Shown here: one piece after another, positions 32,304 to 40,879 of the stretch
Layout: each line of letters opens with the position of its first letter
Position numbering within the stretch: position 1 is the stretch's first letter
Origin: Virgisporangium aurantiacum
Lineage (GTDB): Bacteria; Actinomycetota; Actinomycetes; Mycobacteriales; Micromonosporaceae
Direction of reading: 5' to 3'
NCBI RefSeq assembly: GCF_016863635.1
Contig: NZ_BOPG01000025.1
Location: forward strand, 1-64,000
Length of the DNA: 64,000 nt
Program-made: the position numbers and the translations under genes
Notes under the pieces: generated by a model
Told to the model about the DNA's origin: nothing
Databases searched by the model: none
The model's input: the letters and a program-made list of their open reading frames with translations, nothing else

Positions 32304-32316
32304 CCGGCTTATTCTA
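32304..32316 (-). promoter_or_regulatory. Leaderless promoter of the PadR gene
   Basis: TAGAAT (32316-32311) is followed by 7 nt and GTG 32303. An AT-rich CTATCTATGTAG stretch overlaps it, a likely PadR binding site. Confidence 0.45.
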
Positions 32317-32326
32317 CATAGATAGG

Positions 32327-33304
32327 TTAGCGCCGGGGGAGGAGCACCACCTTCCCGGTCGTCTCCCGGGCCTTGATGGCGGTGTGCGCCTTCGCGGCCT
32401 CGGCCAACGGGAACGTGTGCACGAGCGGCACCAGCGTGGTGGCGGCCGCCAGGGCCTTCGTCTCCAGGTCGCGGATGCCGCCGGGCCGGTTGAAGATCCG
32501 CGCGCCGATCGCCGCGGTCGCGCTGATCCCCCGTCCGAACAGGTCCATCGTGCTCAGCGGGGTCGGCTCGCCGGACGACCAGCCGAAGAGCACCAGCCGG
32601 CCGCCGACCCCGAGCAGTTCCAGTGCGGCCCGGCCGATGGCGCCGCCGACGCCGTCCAGCGCCACCGTCGCCGGCCGCTCGCCGAGCGCGGCCTCGACCT
32701 CGTCCTTCCAGGCCGGGTTCAGGTAGTCGACGGCGAGGTCCGCGCCGAGGTCGCGCACCGTCGCCACCTTGGTCGGACCACCGGCGGCGCCGATGACGGT
32801 GGCGCCGGCCCGCTTGGCCGCCTGGACGGCGAGCGCGCCCATGCCGCCGGCGGCGGACGTGACCAGCACGGTGTCGCCCGGTCCGATCGCGGCGACCTCC
32901 AGGACGGCGAGCGTGGTGCGGCCGGTGCCGATCATGGCGACGGCCGCCTCGAACCCGACGCCGTCGGGCAGGTGGTGCAGGGCGTCGACGTCGGCGACCA
33001 CGAGTTCGGCGTAGCCGCCGTTGCGGGCGCCGAGGTAGACGACCACCCGCCGGCCCAGCCAGGCCGGGTCGGTGCCGGGGCCCAGCGCGTCGACGGTGCC
33101 GGCGGCGTCACGGCCGAGGGTCGCCGGCAGGTCGGGCTGCTGGCCGGGCGGCGCGTCACCGGCCCGGATCGAGGCGTCGATGACGTGGACGCCGGCCGCG
33201 GCGACCGCGATGCGGACCTGCCCCGGCCCGGGCACCGGGTCGTCGACGGTTTCGTAGCGGAGGTTCTCGGCGGGACCGAATTCGTACAGACGGATCGCAT
33301 GCAT
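32327..33304 (-). CDS. Zinc-binding dehydrogenase/quinone oxidoreductase (MDR family)
   Basis: A 325-residue medium-chain dehydrogenase of quinone-oxidoreductase type: GroES-like domain, then a Rossmann fold with VLVTSAAGGMGALAVQAAKRAGA and LDGVGG. No structural zinc cysteines are seen. It probably reduces quinones or enones with NADPH. ATG 33304 sits 7 nt after the -10 of a MerR-type promoter. The gene precedes the PadR pair on the same strand. Confidence 0.85.
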   Translation of the reverse strand: MHAIRLYEFGPAENLRYETVDDPVPGPGQVRIAVAAAGVHVIDASIRAGDAPPGQQPDLPATLGRDAAGTVDALGPGTDPAWLGRRVVVYLGARNGGYAELVVADVDALHHLPDGVGFEAAVAMIGTGRTTLAVLEVAAIGPGDTVLVTSAAGGMGALAVQAAKRAGATVIGAAGGPTKVATVRDLGADLAVDYLNPAWKDEVEAALGERPATVALDGVGGAIGRAALELLGVGGRLVLFGWSSGEPTPLSTMDLFGRGISATAAIGARIFNRPGGIRDLETKALAAATTLVPLVHTFPLAEAAKAHTAIKARETTGKVVLLPRR

Positions 33305-33311
33305 GCGACGG

Positions 33312-33342
33312 ATCCTCCACCCTCAACCAAGGTTGAGGTCAA
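33312..33342 (-). promoter_or_regulatory. MerR-type promoter with 19-bp spacer and 18-bp palindrome
   Basis: On the minus strand -35 TTGACC (33342-33337) and GAGGAT (33317-33312) are 19 bp apart, and CCTCAACC-AA-GGTTGAGG (33321-33338) fills the spacer. This is the classic MerR/SoxR architecture, in which the regulator untwists an over-long spacer. The -35 overlaps the stop of the upstream response regulator. No MerR gene is adjacent. Confidence 0.65.
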
Positions 33343-33980
33343 CGCCCCCGTAAATAGGCGAGGACGGCGCGGACCCGGCGGTGGTCGTCGGCGTCCGGTG
33401 GCAGGTCGAGCTTTCCGAGCAGGCCGCTGATGTGCTTGGCGACGGCGGCCTCGGTGATGACCATCGCGCGGGCGATCGCCGCGTTCGACCGGCCCTCCGC
33501 CATCAGCGCCAGCACCTCCCGCTCGCGCGGGGTCAGCCGGTGCAGCGGGTCCTTGCGCCGGCCGAGCAGTTGCCGCACCACGTGCGGGTCGACGACGGTG
33601 TGGCCGGCGGCGACCCGCCGGACCGCGTCGACGAACTCCTCCACCTCACCGATCCGGTCCTTGAGCAGGTAGCCCACGCCCTCGTGCCCGGAGTCGAGCA
33701 GTTCGGCGGCGTACGTCTGCTCGACGTACTGGCTCAGCACCAGCACCGGCAGGTCGGGGCGGCGGGCCCGGATCGCCACCGCGGCCCGCAGGCCCTCGTC
33801 GGTGAACGTCGGCGGCAGCCGCACGTCGGTGATCAGGACGTCGGGCGTCAACCGGGTGACGGCGTCGGCCAGCCCGTCGGTGCTGCCGAGCGCCGCCACG
33901 ACCTCGCACCCGAACCGCTGCAGGAGCCCGACGAGGCCCTCCCGCAGCAGCACGCTGTCCTCGGCGAGCACTACCCGCAC
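33339..33980 (-). CDS. LuxR/NarL-type response regulator
   Basis: A 213-residue regulator: receiver with AEDS acidic pocket and VLITDVRLPP, then an HTH with LTPREREVLALMAEGRSNAAIARAM in outline. The phosphoacceptor Asp and the GYLLKDR lysine are present. It belongs to the DesR/NreC-like group paired with kinases such as the one directly upstream. GTG 33980 lies in the first unit of a 17-bp duplication. Confidence 0.92.
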   Translation of the reverse strand: MRVVLAEDSVLLREGLVGLLQRFGCEVVAALGSTDGLADAVTRLTPDVLITDVRLPPTFTDEGLRAAVAIRARRPDLPVLVLSQYVEQTYAAELLDSGHEGVGYLLKDRIGEVEEFVDAVRRVAAGHTVVDPHVVRQLLGRRKDPLHRLTPREREVLALMAEGRSNAAIARAMVITEAAVAKHISGLLGKLDLPPDADDHRRVRAVLAYLRGR

Positions 33981-34004
33981 GGCAGGTCTACCCGCACGGC
34001 AGGT
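33971..34004. repeat. 17-bp tandem duplication at the kinase/regulator junction
   Basis: CTACCCGCACGGCAGGT occurs twice in a row (33971-33987 and 33988-34004). The second copy provides the kinase stop codon (TAG on the minus strand) and the first carries the regulator start, so the junction seems to have arisen by slippage. Confidence 0.8.
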
Positions 34005-35229
34005 CCGCCCGGATCAGCGTCGGCCCGCCGGCCGGGCTGAGGAGCGTCAGCGTGCCGTCGACGGCGGCGACCCGGTCGCCGAGGCCGGCGAGGCCGGTGC
34101 CGGCGTCGGGGTCGGCGCCGCCGCGTCCGTCGTCCATGATCTCCAGCACCAGGCGGTCGGCCTCGACGCCGCCGGTGATGCCGACCCGGCTCGCGCCGCT
34201 GTGCCGGGCGACGTTCGTGAGGGCCTCGGAGACGACGAAGTAGGCGGCCAGTTCCACCGGACGCGGCAGCCGCCCCGGCAGCGACACGTCGACGTCGACC
34301 GGCACCGGCGCGCGGCTCGCCAGGTCCTCGACGGCGGCGGGCAGTCCCCGGTCGGCGAGCACCTGCGGGTGGACGCCGTTGATCAGTTCCCGGATCTCGT
34401 CGAGGGCCTGCCGGGCCAGCTCGTGCGCCTCGGCGACCTGGACCGCGGCCGGCGACCCGGGCGGCAGGTCGAGGCGGGCCAGGCCGAGCTTCAGCGACAG
34501 CGTCACCAGCCGCTGCTGGGCGCCGTCGTGCAGGTCGCGTTCGATGCGCCGGCGTTCGACCTCGAACGCGTCGACCAGCCGGGCCCGCGACCGCACCGCC
34601 TCGCCGAGTTTCGCGTCGAGCGGCACCAGCACCGCGCGCGTCATCGCGGCCCGGGCGGCCGCCCACGCCGTCACCGGATAGGCGGCCACCGGGATCAGCA
34701 GGAACCCGAAGACCATCATCGGGACCATCGCCACCGGGTCGCTGATGTACGTCGGCGCCCCGATGAACACCGCCGGCACGTAGAACGCGATGACGATGAC
34801 GGCCCCGTCGACCCACCACAGCGTCAGGCACGACACGACGGCGTAGCCGAACTCCCGCCACGTGATCGGCTCGCGCAGCCGGGCCCGCACCCACTGCCAC
34901 CGCTCGCGCCAGGTGCCGGCCGGCACCGGCCGGTGCGGGTCGGCGGCCACCACGCCGGGCTCGACCAGCCGCAGCAGCCACCGCTCGAACCGGGCCACGT
35001 AGATCGAGGCCAGCATCATCAGCGGGAACGCCAGGAACCCGATCAGGACGATCGCCAGCGCCGCGCCGGCGACGGCCAGCACGGTGAACAGCGTCGCCGT
35101 CGCCGCGCCGAGCAGCACCCCGGCGACGAGGTAGGCCAGCGACCGCCACGGCCACGCCGAGCGCAGGAATCCCCACGGCCGCTGGGCGATCGCCTGCATC
35201 GCCGTGCCCCGTATCACCGCTGCTGTCAC
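33988..35229 (-). CDS. Sensor histidine kinase (NarL/DesK-like)
   Basis: A 413-residue kinase: an N-terminal sensor of four to five spans with a large WRERWQWVRARLREP loop, phosphoacceptor helix ERRRIERDLHDGAQQRL, and HATPase with SEALTNVARHS, DDGRGG and GLAGLGDRV. This sensor type is common upstream of NreC-like regulators. The regulator gene follows 7 nt downstream. Its ligand is unknown. Confidence 0.9.
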   Translation of the reverse strand: MTAAVIRGTAMQAIAQRPWGFLRSAWPWRSLAYLVAGVLLGAATATLFTVLAVAGAALAIVLIGFLAFPLMMLASIYVARFERWLLRLVEPGVVAADPHRPVPAGTWRERWQWVRARLREPITWREFGYAVVSCLTLWWVDGAVIVIAFYVPAVFIGAPTYISDPVAMVPMMVFGFLLIPVAAYPVTAWAAARAAMTRAVLVPLDAKLGEAVRSRARLVDAFEVERRRIERDLHDGAQQRLVTLSLKLGLARLDLPPGSPAAVQVAEAHELARQALDEIRELINGVHPQVLADRGLPAAVEDLASRAPVPVDVDVSLPGRLPRPVELAAYFVVSEALTNVARHSGASRVGITGGVEADRLVLEIMDDGRGGADPDAGTGLAGLGDRVAAVDGTLTLLSPAGGPTLIRADLPCG

Positions 35230-35289
35230 GTCACGGACGCTACCGGCGGCACCGGCCGCAGTCCCTAGCGCTGGCGCTAGTGTTCGTCC

Positions 35290-36015
35290 TCATACCAGCC
35301 TGAGTTGGCCGGCCAGGTTGGCGGTCGGGCCGAGGTCGCCGGCGCGGTGGTGACGCCGGCACAGCACCTGGTACCGGATCTCCGCCGGTTCGGCCGGGGT
35401 CAGCGGCGTCTCCACCGCGTCGTCGGTGTCGCCGACCACGAACTGGGCGCCCTCCCGGGACACCACGCCGTCCTCGACCCGGGCGTTGAGCAGGCCCGGC
35501 CGCCCGCACCAGCACAGCACCTCGACCTGCAGCCGCACCAGCTCGTCGCTGAGCTCGAACAGCCGCTTCGCGGCCGGGAACATGCGGGTGCGGAAGTCGG
35601 TCGCCAGCCCGAACGCGTAGACGTCGACGTCGGACCCGTCGACGAGCTCGGCGAGCTGCTCGACGTGCGCCTCGGTGTAGAAGTGCACCTCGTCGCAGAT
35701 GACGTAGTCGACCCGGCCGCCGTCGGCCCACCGGTCGCGGACGAGCTCGCGCAGGTCGGTCTCGTCGGTGATCTCCTCCGCGGCCCGACCGAGGCCGATG
35801 CGGCTGCTGATCCACCCGGGCCCGGCCCGGTCGAGCCGGGTCACGACCAGCCCGACGCGGCCCTGCCGGGCGTGATTGTGGTCGATCTGCAGGGCCAGCG
35901 TGGACTTGCCGGCCCCCATCGGGCCGTGGAAGAACTTCAGCGCCGCGCCGCTGCGTAACCGTCCGTCGCCGGAGACCGCACAGGCCAGGGCGACATCGTC
36001 GTGTTCGGGTGCCAC
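35290..36015 (-). CDS. tdk: Thymidine kinase (type II)
   Basis: A type II thymidine kinase of about 241 residues: P-loop GPMGAGKST, ICDEVHFY Walker B with catalytic Glu, AFGLATDF, and zinc-site cysteines in VLCWCGRPG plus the late CRRHH. It phosphorylates thymidine for salvage. No ATG lies close to the P-loop; GTG 36015 is the nearest plausible start and gives an extension of about 24 residues, so the true start is uncertain. Confidence 0.88.
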   Translation of the reverse strand: MAPEHDDVALACAVSGDGRLRSGAALKFFHGPMGAGKSTLALQIDHNHARQGRVGLVVTRLDRAGPGWISSRIGLGRAAEEITDETDLRELVRDRWADGGRVDYVICDEVHFYTEAHVEQLAELVDGSDVDVYAFGLATDFRTRMFPAAKRLFELSDELVRLQVEVLCWCGRPGLLNARVEDGVVSREGAQFVVGDTDDAVETPLTPAEPAEIRYQVLCRRHHRAGDLGPTANLAGQLRLV

Positions 36016-36084
36016 GCCGCGGGAGCGTACCGGCTGACCAAAACCGATGGCGGCTGGGCCGGGGGGTCTCATTACGATGGGTCG

Positions 36085-36771
36085 ATGCCGACCCCCTGGA
36101 TGATCGACGAACTCGCCCACGCCGGCCCGGAACATCTCGACGAGGCGTTCGTCGCCGGCTTCGACCGCAAGCAGGGTCACCCCGACGCCGGGCCCGACAT
36201 CGCCGAGTTCGAGAAGCACGGGCTCGACGCGTCGTCCGTCGTCGTCGAGCTGGGCGCCGGTACCGGCCAGTTCACGCTTCCGGCGGCGCGGGCGTTCGGA
36301 CGCGTCGTCGCGGCCGACGTGTCCCCGGCGATGCTCGCCCACCTGCGCGCGAAGGTGCCGGCCAGCGTGACGGTGGTGCGGGCCGGCTTCCTCTCCTACG
36401 CGCACGAGGGTCCGCCGGCCGACGGCGTCTACACCCGCCACGCCCTGCACCAGTTGCCCGACTTCTTCAAGGCCATCGCCCTGCACCGCATCGCCGGCAT
36501 GCTGCGCCCCGGCGGGGTGCTGCGGGTGCGCGACCTGATCTACGACGCCGCACCGGCCGAGGCCGCCGAGGTGGTCGAGAGCTGGCTCGCCACCGCCGCC
36601 GCCGACCCGGCCGACGGCTACACGGTCGACGACCGGGCCGAGCACGTCCGCACCGAGTACGGCACGTACCGCTGGCTGTTCGAACCCATGCTGACGGCGG
36701 CCGGCTTCGACATCGTCGACGTGTCCTACCGGGAGCGGCTGTACGGCGCCTACACCTGCGTCAAGCGCTAG
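36085..36771 (+). CDS. Class I SAM-dependent methyltransferase
   Basis: A 228-residue methyltransferase: motif I VVELGAGTGQFTLPA, motif II AADVSPAML and ALHQLPDFFKAIALHR, with a LRPGGVLRVRDL post-motif. The substrate is unknown. ATG 36085 is chosen because TACGAT (36073-36078) lies 6 nt upstream, a leaderless layout, and the family starts there. It is divergent from tdk. Confidence 0.87.
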   Translation: MPTPWMIDELAHAGPEHLDEAFVAGFDRKQGHPDAGPDIAEFEKHGLDASSVVVELGAGTGQFTLPAARAFGRVVAADVSPAMLAHLRAKVPASVTVVRAGFLSYAHEGPPADGVYTRHALHQLPDFFKAIALHRIAGMLRPGGVLRVRDLIYDAAPAEAAEVVESWLATAAADPADGYTVDDRAEHVRTEYGTYRWLFEPMLTAAGFDIVDVSYRERLYGAYTCVKR

Positions 36772-36779
36772 AGCCGGCC

Positions 36780-38165
36780 CTACAGGCGGCTCGGCGGGGT
36801 GTTGCCGGCCGCCTCGATCGCCCGGCGCATCGGGACGAAGAACAGCAGCACCATGCCGACCACGAAGAACACCAGCAGCGAGAAGATCGCGACGCGGTAG
36901 CTGCGCGTGACGTCGTACGCCAGCCCGAACAGCAGCGGCCCGAGCCAGCTCGTCCCCTTGTCGGAGATCTCGTACAGGCCGAAGTACTCGCCCTCGCGGC
37001 CCTTCGGGATGAGCTGGCTGAACAGCGACCGGCTCAGCGCCTGGCTGCCGCCGAGCACGAGGCCGATGCCGCCGCCGAGGGCGATGAACGGCACCGCCTG
37101 CTTCTCCGGGAGGAAGAACGCGCCCACCACGACCAGGATCCACAGGCCGAGGCTGATCAGCAGCGCCTTCCAGGCGCCGATCCGCTTGGCCAGGGCGCCG
37201 AGGCCCAGCGCGCCGAAGAACGCCAGGAACTGCACCATGAGGATCGTCGGGACGAGGACGTCGTCGTCGAGGTGCAGCTGCTTGTCGGCGTAGGTCGACG
37301 ACATGGTGATCACGGTCTGGATGCCGTCGTTGTAGATGAGGTAGGCGGCGAGGAAGAACAGGGTCAGCGGGTAGGCCCGCAGCGACTTGACGGTCTCCCA
37401 CAGCTGTTTGAAGCCGTCGGTGAGCAGGTTGCCGTCGGGCCTGGCGAGTTCGGCCGCCGGTGGCCGGTTCTTCAGCCCGATCAGCGGGATCGTGGTGAAC
37501 CCGGCCCACCACAGGCCGGCCGACACCAGGCTCCACCGGGCCACCTCGCCGGTGGTCATGCCCAGGTTGTCCTTGAACAGCACCGCGGCGACGTTGATCG
37601 CCAGCAGGGTGCCGCCGCCGAGGTAGCCGAACGCCCAGCCGACGCTGGACACGTGGTCGCGTTCCTCGGCGTTGGAAATCTGCGGCAGGAACGAGTGGTA
37701 GACGACGATGCTGGCGCCGAACGCGATGTTGGCGACGAGGAACAGGGCGGCGCCGAGCAGGTACCGCTCGCCGGTGAGGAACAGGAACGCGACCGTGGCG
37801 GCCGAGCCGATGTAGGCGGCGCCGGCCATCAGCTCCTTCTTGTGGTACGACCGGTCGGCGACCGCACCCATGACCGGCAGCACGAACACGGTGAGGAACA
37901 CCGCCAGTGACGCCGAGTAGGGGTACAGCGACCCGGGGGCGATGTCGAAGCCGAGGACGCCGATGGTGGCGTCCTTGGGGCAGGCGTCGTCGGGGCAGCC
38001 GGCCGCCCGCTCCGCGATCGAGGTGAGGTACGGGCCGAGGAACGTGGTGATGACGACGGTGTAGAAGGCCGAGTTGGCCCAGTCGTACCAGTACCAGGCG
38101 CGTTTCTCCTGTCTGGTGCTCGGTGACGCGGGCGGTTCGCCTTCGACAACAAGGGGGAGCGCCAT
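36780..38165 (-). CDS. MFS transporter, Atg22/UMF1 family
   Basis: A 461-residue transporter with 12 hydrophobic segments and UMF1 hallmarks (WYWYDWANSAFYTVV near the N-terminus, FGYLGGG, YEISDKGTSWLGPL). Atg22-like proteins export amino acids from yeast vacuoles; bacterial roles are unknown. It follows the glycerophosphodiesterase gene by 19 nt on the same strand, so the two may be cotranscribed. It is convergent with the methyltransferase gene, 8 nt apart. Confidence 0.88.
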   Translation of the reverse strand: MALPLVVEGEPPASPSTRQEKRAWYWYDWANSAFYTVVITTFLGPYLTSIAERAAGCPDDACPKDATIGVLGFDIAPGSLYPYSASLAVFLTVFVLPVMGAVADRSYHKKELMAGAAYIGSAATVAFLFLTGERYLLGAALFLVANIAFGASIVVYHSFLPQISNAEERDHVSSVGWAFGYLGGGTLLAINVAAVLFKDNLGMTTGEVARWSLVSAGLWWAGFTTIPLIGLKNRPPAAELARPDGNLLTDGFKQLWETVKSLRAYPLTLFFLAAYLIYNDGIQTVITMSSTYADKQLHLDDDVLVPTILMVQFLAFFGALGLGALAKRIGAWKALLISLGLWILVVVGAFFLPEKQAVPFIALGGGIGLVLGGSQALSRSLFSQLIPKGREGEYFGLYEISDKGTSWLGPLLFGLAYDVTRSYRVAIFSLLVFFVVGMVLLFFVPMRRAIEAAGNTPPSRL

Positions 38166-38184
38166 CGGTGGCCTTTCGCAGGAT

Positions 38185-38967
38185 TCAGGGGGTGGTGGGC
38201 CAGACGCCGCGGGCCGCGAACACGTCGCGGAGCACCTCGATGCGATCGGTCATGATGCCATCCACGCCAAGATCAAGTAATCGGCCCATCGTCCCGGGAT
38301 CGTCGATGGTCCACACGTGCACCTGCAACCCGAGCCGGTGGGCGTGGGCGAGGAACCGCCGGTCGGCCACCCGGACCCGCCGGTACCGCAGCGGCACCTG
38401 GGCCGCCACCACCGACGGCGGAACGGCGAACCCCCGCCCGACGCGGGAGGCGAACCACAGCCGCACCACCTCGCGCATCCCCAGGGACGTGGCCACGGTC
38501 GGGAACGTCGTCCGCACCCGGACCAGCCGCCGGGTCGAGAACGACGCGAGCAGCACCCGGTCGGTGGCGCCGGACCGCCGGACCAGGTCGACCGTCGGGT
38601 CGACGGCCGGGTCGTCCTTGATGTCGACGTTGAACCGGACGTCCGGCCACCCGGCGAGGACCTCGTCCAGGCGCGGCACGACCGCGCTGCCGGCGACCCG
38701 CAGCGTGGCCAGGTCGGCCCAGCGCAGGTCCCGGATGCGGCCCGGACGGCCGAGGAGCCGGCCGGTGTCGTCGTCGTGGAAGACCACCACCACGCCGTCG
38801 GCGGTGGCGTGGACGTCGGTCTCCAGGTAGCGGTAGCCCATCGACACGGCACGCTCGAACGCCGCTGTCGTGTTCTCGTCACCGCGCTCCGCGCCGCCCC
38901 GGTGCGCGAACGCCAGCGGAGGGGCGGACAGGTAGCCTGGCAGGCGTTCTTGATCGGGTTGGTGCAC
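38185..38967 (-). CDS. Glycerophosphodiester phosphodiesterase
   Basis: A 260-residue GDPD TIM barrel: AFAHRGG...ENT with catalytic His, LETDVHATADGVVVVFHDD with second His, and VWTIDDPGTM near the end. It releases glycerol-3-phosphate from phospholipid head groups. There is no signal peptide, so it is probably cytosolic. GTG 38967 lies 6 nt after GATACT, a leaderless-like layout. Confidence 0.88.
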   Translation of the reverse strand: MHQPDQERLPGYLSAPPLAFAHRGGAERGDENTTAAFERAVSMGYRYLETDVHATADGVVVVFHDDDTGRLLGRPGRIRDLRWADLATLRVAGSAVVPRLDEVLAGWPDVRFNVDIKDDPAVDPTVDLVRRSGATDRVLLASFSTRRLVRVRTTFPTVATSLGMREVVRLWFASRVGRGFAVPPSVVAAQVPLRYRRVRVADRRFLAHAHRLGLQVHVWTIDDPGTMGRLLDLGVDGIMTDRIEVLRDVFAARGVWPTTP

Positions 38968-39055
38968 GGCCGCAGTATCCCCAAAAAACGCCAACACGTG
39001 GTTACGACACGTTGGCCGACACCGGCGGGTGGCGGTCCACAGTAGGGTGGCGGGC
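38968..39055. promoter_or_regulatory. Divergent leaderless promoters between GDPD and Hsp70-like genes
   Basis: Leftward GATACT (38979-38974) lies 6 nt before GTG 38967. Rightward TAGGGT (39043-39048) lies 7 nt before ATG 39056. An imperfect dyad, CCAACACGTG (38991-39000) with CACGTTGG (39008-39015), sits between them and could be a regulator site. Confidence 0.4.
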
Positions 39056-40879
39056 ATGCGCGTGCTGGGTATCGACTTCGGCACGTCGAACACGGTCGGG
39101 ATGCTGCGGCTCACCGACGGGCGGTTGCGCCCCCTGCTGTTCGACGGCTCACCGCTGCTCCCCTCGGCGGTGTACCTGGGCACCGACGGGCGGATGCTCA
39201 TCGGTCGCGACGCCGAGCGGCACGCCCGTCTCGACCCGAGCCGCTTCGAGCCGAACCCGAAGCGCAGCGTCGACGACGGCTACATCTTCCTCGGCGACCG
39301 GGAAATGCCGGTCGCCGAGGTGTTCGGCCTGGTCATCGGCCACGTCGCCACCGAGGCGCGGCGCCAGCTCGGCGCGGCCCCGGAAGAGGTGCGGATCACC
39401 CACCCGGCCCGCTGGGGCGACCGGCGCAAGGCCGCCCTCACCGAGGCGGCCGGCCGGGCCGGGCTGGTCAGCCCGCGACTGATCCCCGAGCCCGTCGGCG
39501 CCGCGTCGTACTTCACCGCCGTCCACGGCACCCAGGTGCCGGTCGGGCGGAGCCTGGCGATCTACGACCTCGGCGGCGGCACGTTCGACGCCACCGTGGT
39601 CCGGCGCACCCCCACCGGGTTCGACGTGCTCGCCGAGGAGGGCCTGCAGGACGTCGGCGGCCTCGACTTCGACCACGCCGTCGTCGAGCACCTCGGCAAG
39701 TCGTACACGGGCAGCCACGGCGAGCAGTGGACGAAGCTGGTCAACCCGAGCGACGCCAACGACCGGCGGCTGCGCCGCATGCTGTACGAAGACGTCCGCG
39801 GCGCCAAGGAGATGCTCTCCCGCACCACGAACGCCGACATCCACCTGCCGGCACTCGAGGTCGATGCGCACCTCACCCGGGCCGAGTTCGAGGAGCTGGT
39901 CAAGCCGTACCTCGACCGCACCGTGCAGTGCCTGCAGCGGGCGATCGCCGCGGCCCGGGTGCAGCCGCAGGAGCTCACCGGCATCTTCCTCGTCGGCGGG
40001 TCGTCCCGGATCCCGCTCGCCGCCCACATGATCCACACCGCGCTCGGGGTCGCACCGACCACGCTGGAGCAGCCGGAGACGGTGGTGGTCGAGGGGGCGC
40101 TGTGCATCGGCGCGGCCCGGCCGCAGGGTGCGCCGCCGGTGCGTCCCGGCCAGGGCGGCCCGCCCGGACCCCAGGGACCGCAGGGACCGCAGGGGCCGCA
40201 GGGGCCGCAGGGGCCGGGGCAGCCGCAGGGCCGTCCCCCGCAGCAGCAGATGCCGCCGGGCCGTCCGCCGGCGCACGTCGGCCCGCCCGCACAGGCCCGG
40301 CCGGGCCCCATGCCGCCGGGTCCGATGCCGCCGCAGCAGATGCCGCCCGGCCAGCGGCCCGGCGGCCCGATGCCCGGGTCGCCGATCGCCCCGCCGGGGG
40401 GCCCGATCCACCCGGTGTCGGCGTCACCGGTCTCGACCCCGCCGGTGTCGACCCCGCCGGCGATGAACCGGCCCATGAACCCCGCGATGAATCCGGGCGT
40501 CAACCCCGGCATGCGGCCGATGGGTCCGCCCGGGCAGGTGTCGTTGCAGCGGCCGCCCGGCTACGGGCCGATGCAGCAGCAGCGGCCGCCGATGGGTCCC
40601 CCGCCCGGGCAGATGCGCCCGCCGATGCAGCAGCAGCGGCCACCGATGCAGCCGGCACCGGTGCAGCAGCGTCCGCCGGTCCAGCAGCCGCCGCCGATGG
40701 CCCGCCCGCAGCCGATGCCGCAGCAACGGCCGCCGATGCAGCCGGCACCGGTGCAGCAGCGTCCGCCCGCGCAGGAGCAGCGGCCCTGGTACGCCGAGCC
40801 GACCGTGCTGGGCACCATCGGCGTGCTCATCGTGGTGGCGGTGCTGTTCATCGTCCTCATCTCCAGCCTGTCCGGGTGA
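39056..40879 (+). CDS. Membrane-anchored Hsp70-family protein
   Basis: A 607-residue protein. Residues 1-355 form an Hsp70 ATPase domain: IDFGTSNTVGML phosphate 1, YDLGGGTFDATVV phosphate 2 and FLVGGSSRIPL adenosine motif. In place of a normal substrate-binding domain there is a Pro/Gln/Gly-rich region (about 360-575) with collagen-like PQG repeats and MQPAPVQQRPP repeats. A single C-terminal span (VLGTIGVLIVVAVLFIVLI) ends the protein. It is a tail-anchored, atypical Hsp70. Its likely exchange factor is the GrpE-like membrane protein at 48488-49540. It starts a three-gene operon. Confidence 0.9.
   Translation: MRVLGIDFGTSNTVGMLRLTDGRLRPLLFDGSPLLPSAVYLGTDGRMLIGRDAERHARLDPSRFEPNPKRSVDDGYIFLGDREMPVAEVFGLVIGHVATEARRQLGAAPEEVRITHPARWGDRRKAALTEAAGRAGLVSPRLIPEPVGAASYFTAVHGTQVPVGRSLAIYDLGGGTFDATVVRRTPTGFDVLAEEGLQDVGGLDFDHAVVEHLGKSYTGSHGEQWTKLVNPSDANDRRLRRMLYEDVRGAKEMLSRTTNADIHLPALEVDAHLTRAEFEELVKPYLDRTVQCLQRAIAAARVQPQELTGIFLVGGSSRIPLAAHMIHTALGVAPTTLEQPETVVVEGALCIGAARPQGAPPVRPGQGGPPGPQGPQGPQGPQGPQGPGQPQGRPPQQQMPPGRPPAHVGPPAQARPGPMPPGPMPPQQMPPGQRPGGPMPGSPIAPPGGPIHPVSASPVSTPPVSTPPAMNRPMNPAMNPGVNPGMRPMGPPGQVSLQRPPGYGPMQQQRPPMGPPPGQMRPPMQQQRPPMQPAPVQQRPPVQQPPPMARPQPMPQQRPPMQPAPVQQRPPAQEQRPWYAEPTVLGTIGVLIVVAVLFIVLISSLSG

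Noticed and set aside
39056..40879. True DnaK
   Set aside because: No normal substrate-binding domain, a Pro/Gln-rich arm and a C-terminal span; also no dnaJ or grpE directly next to it.
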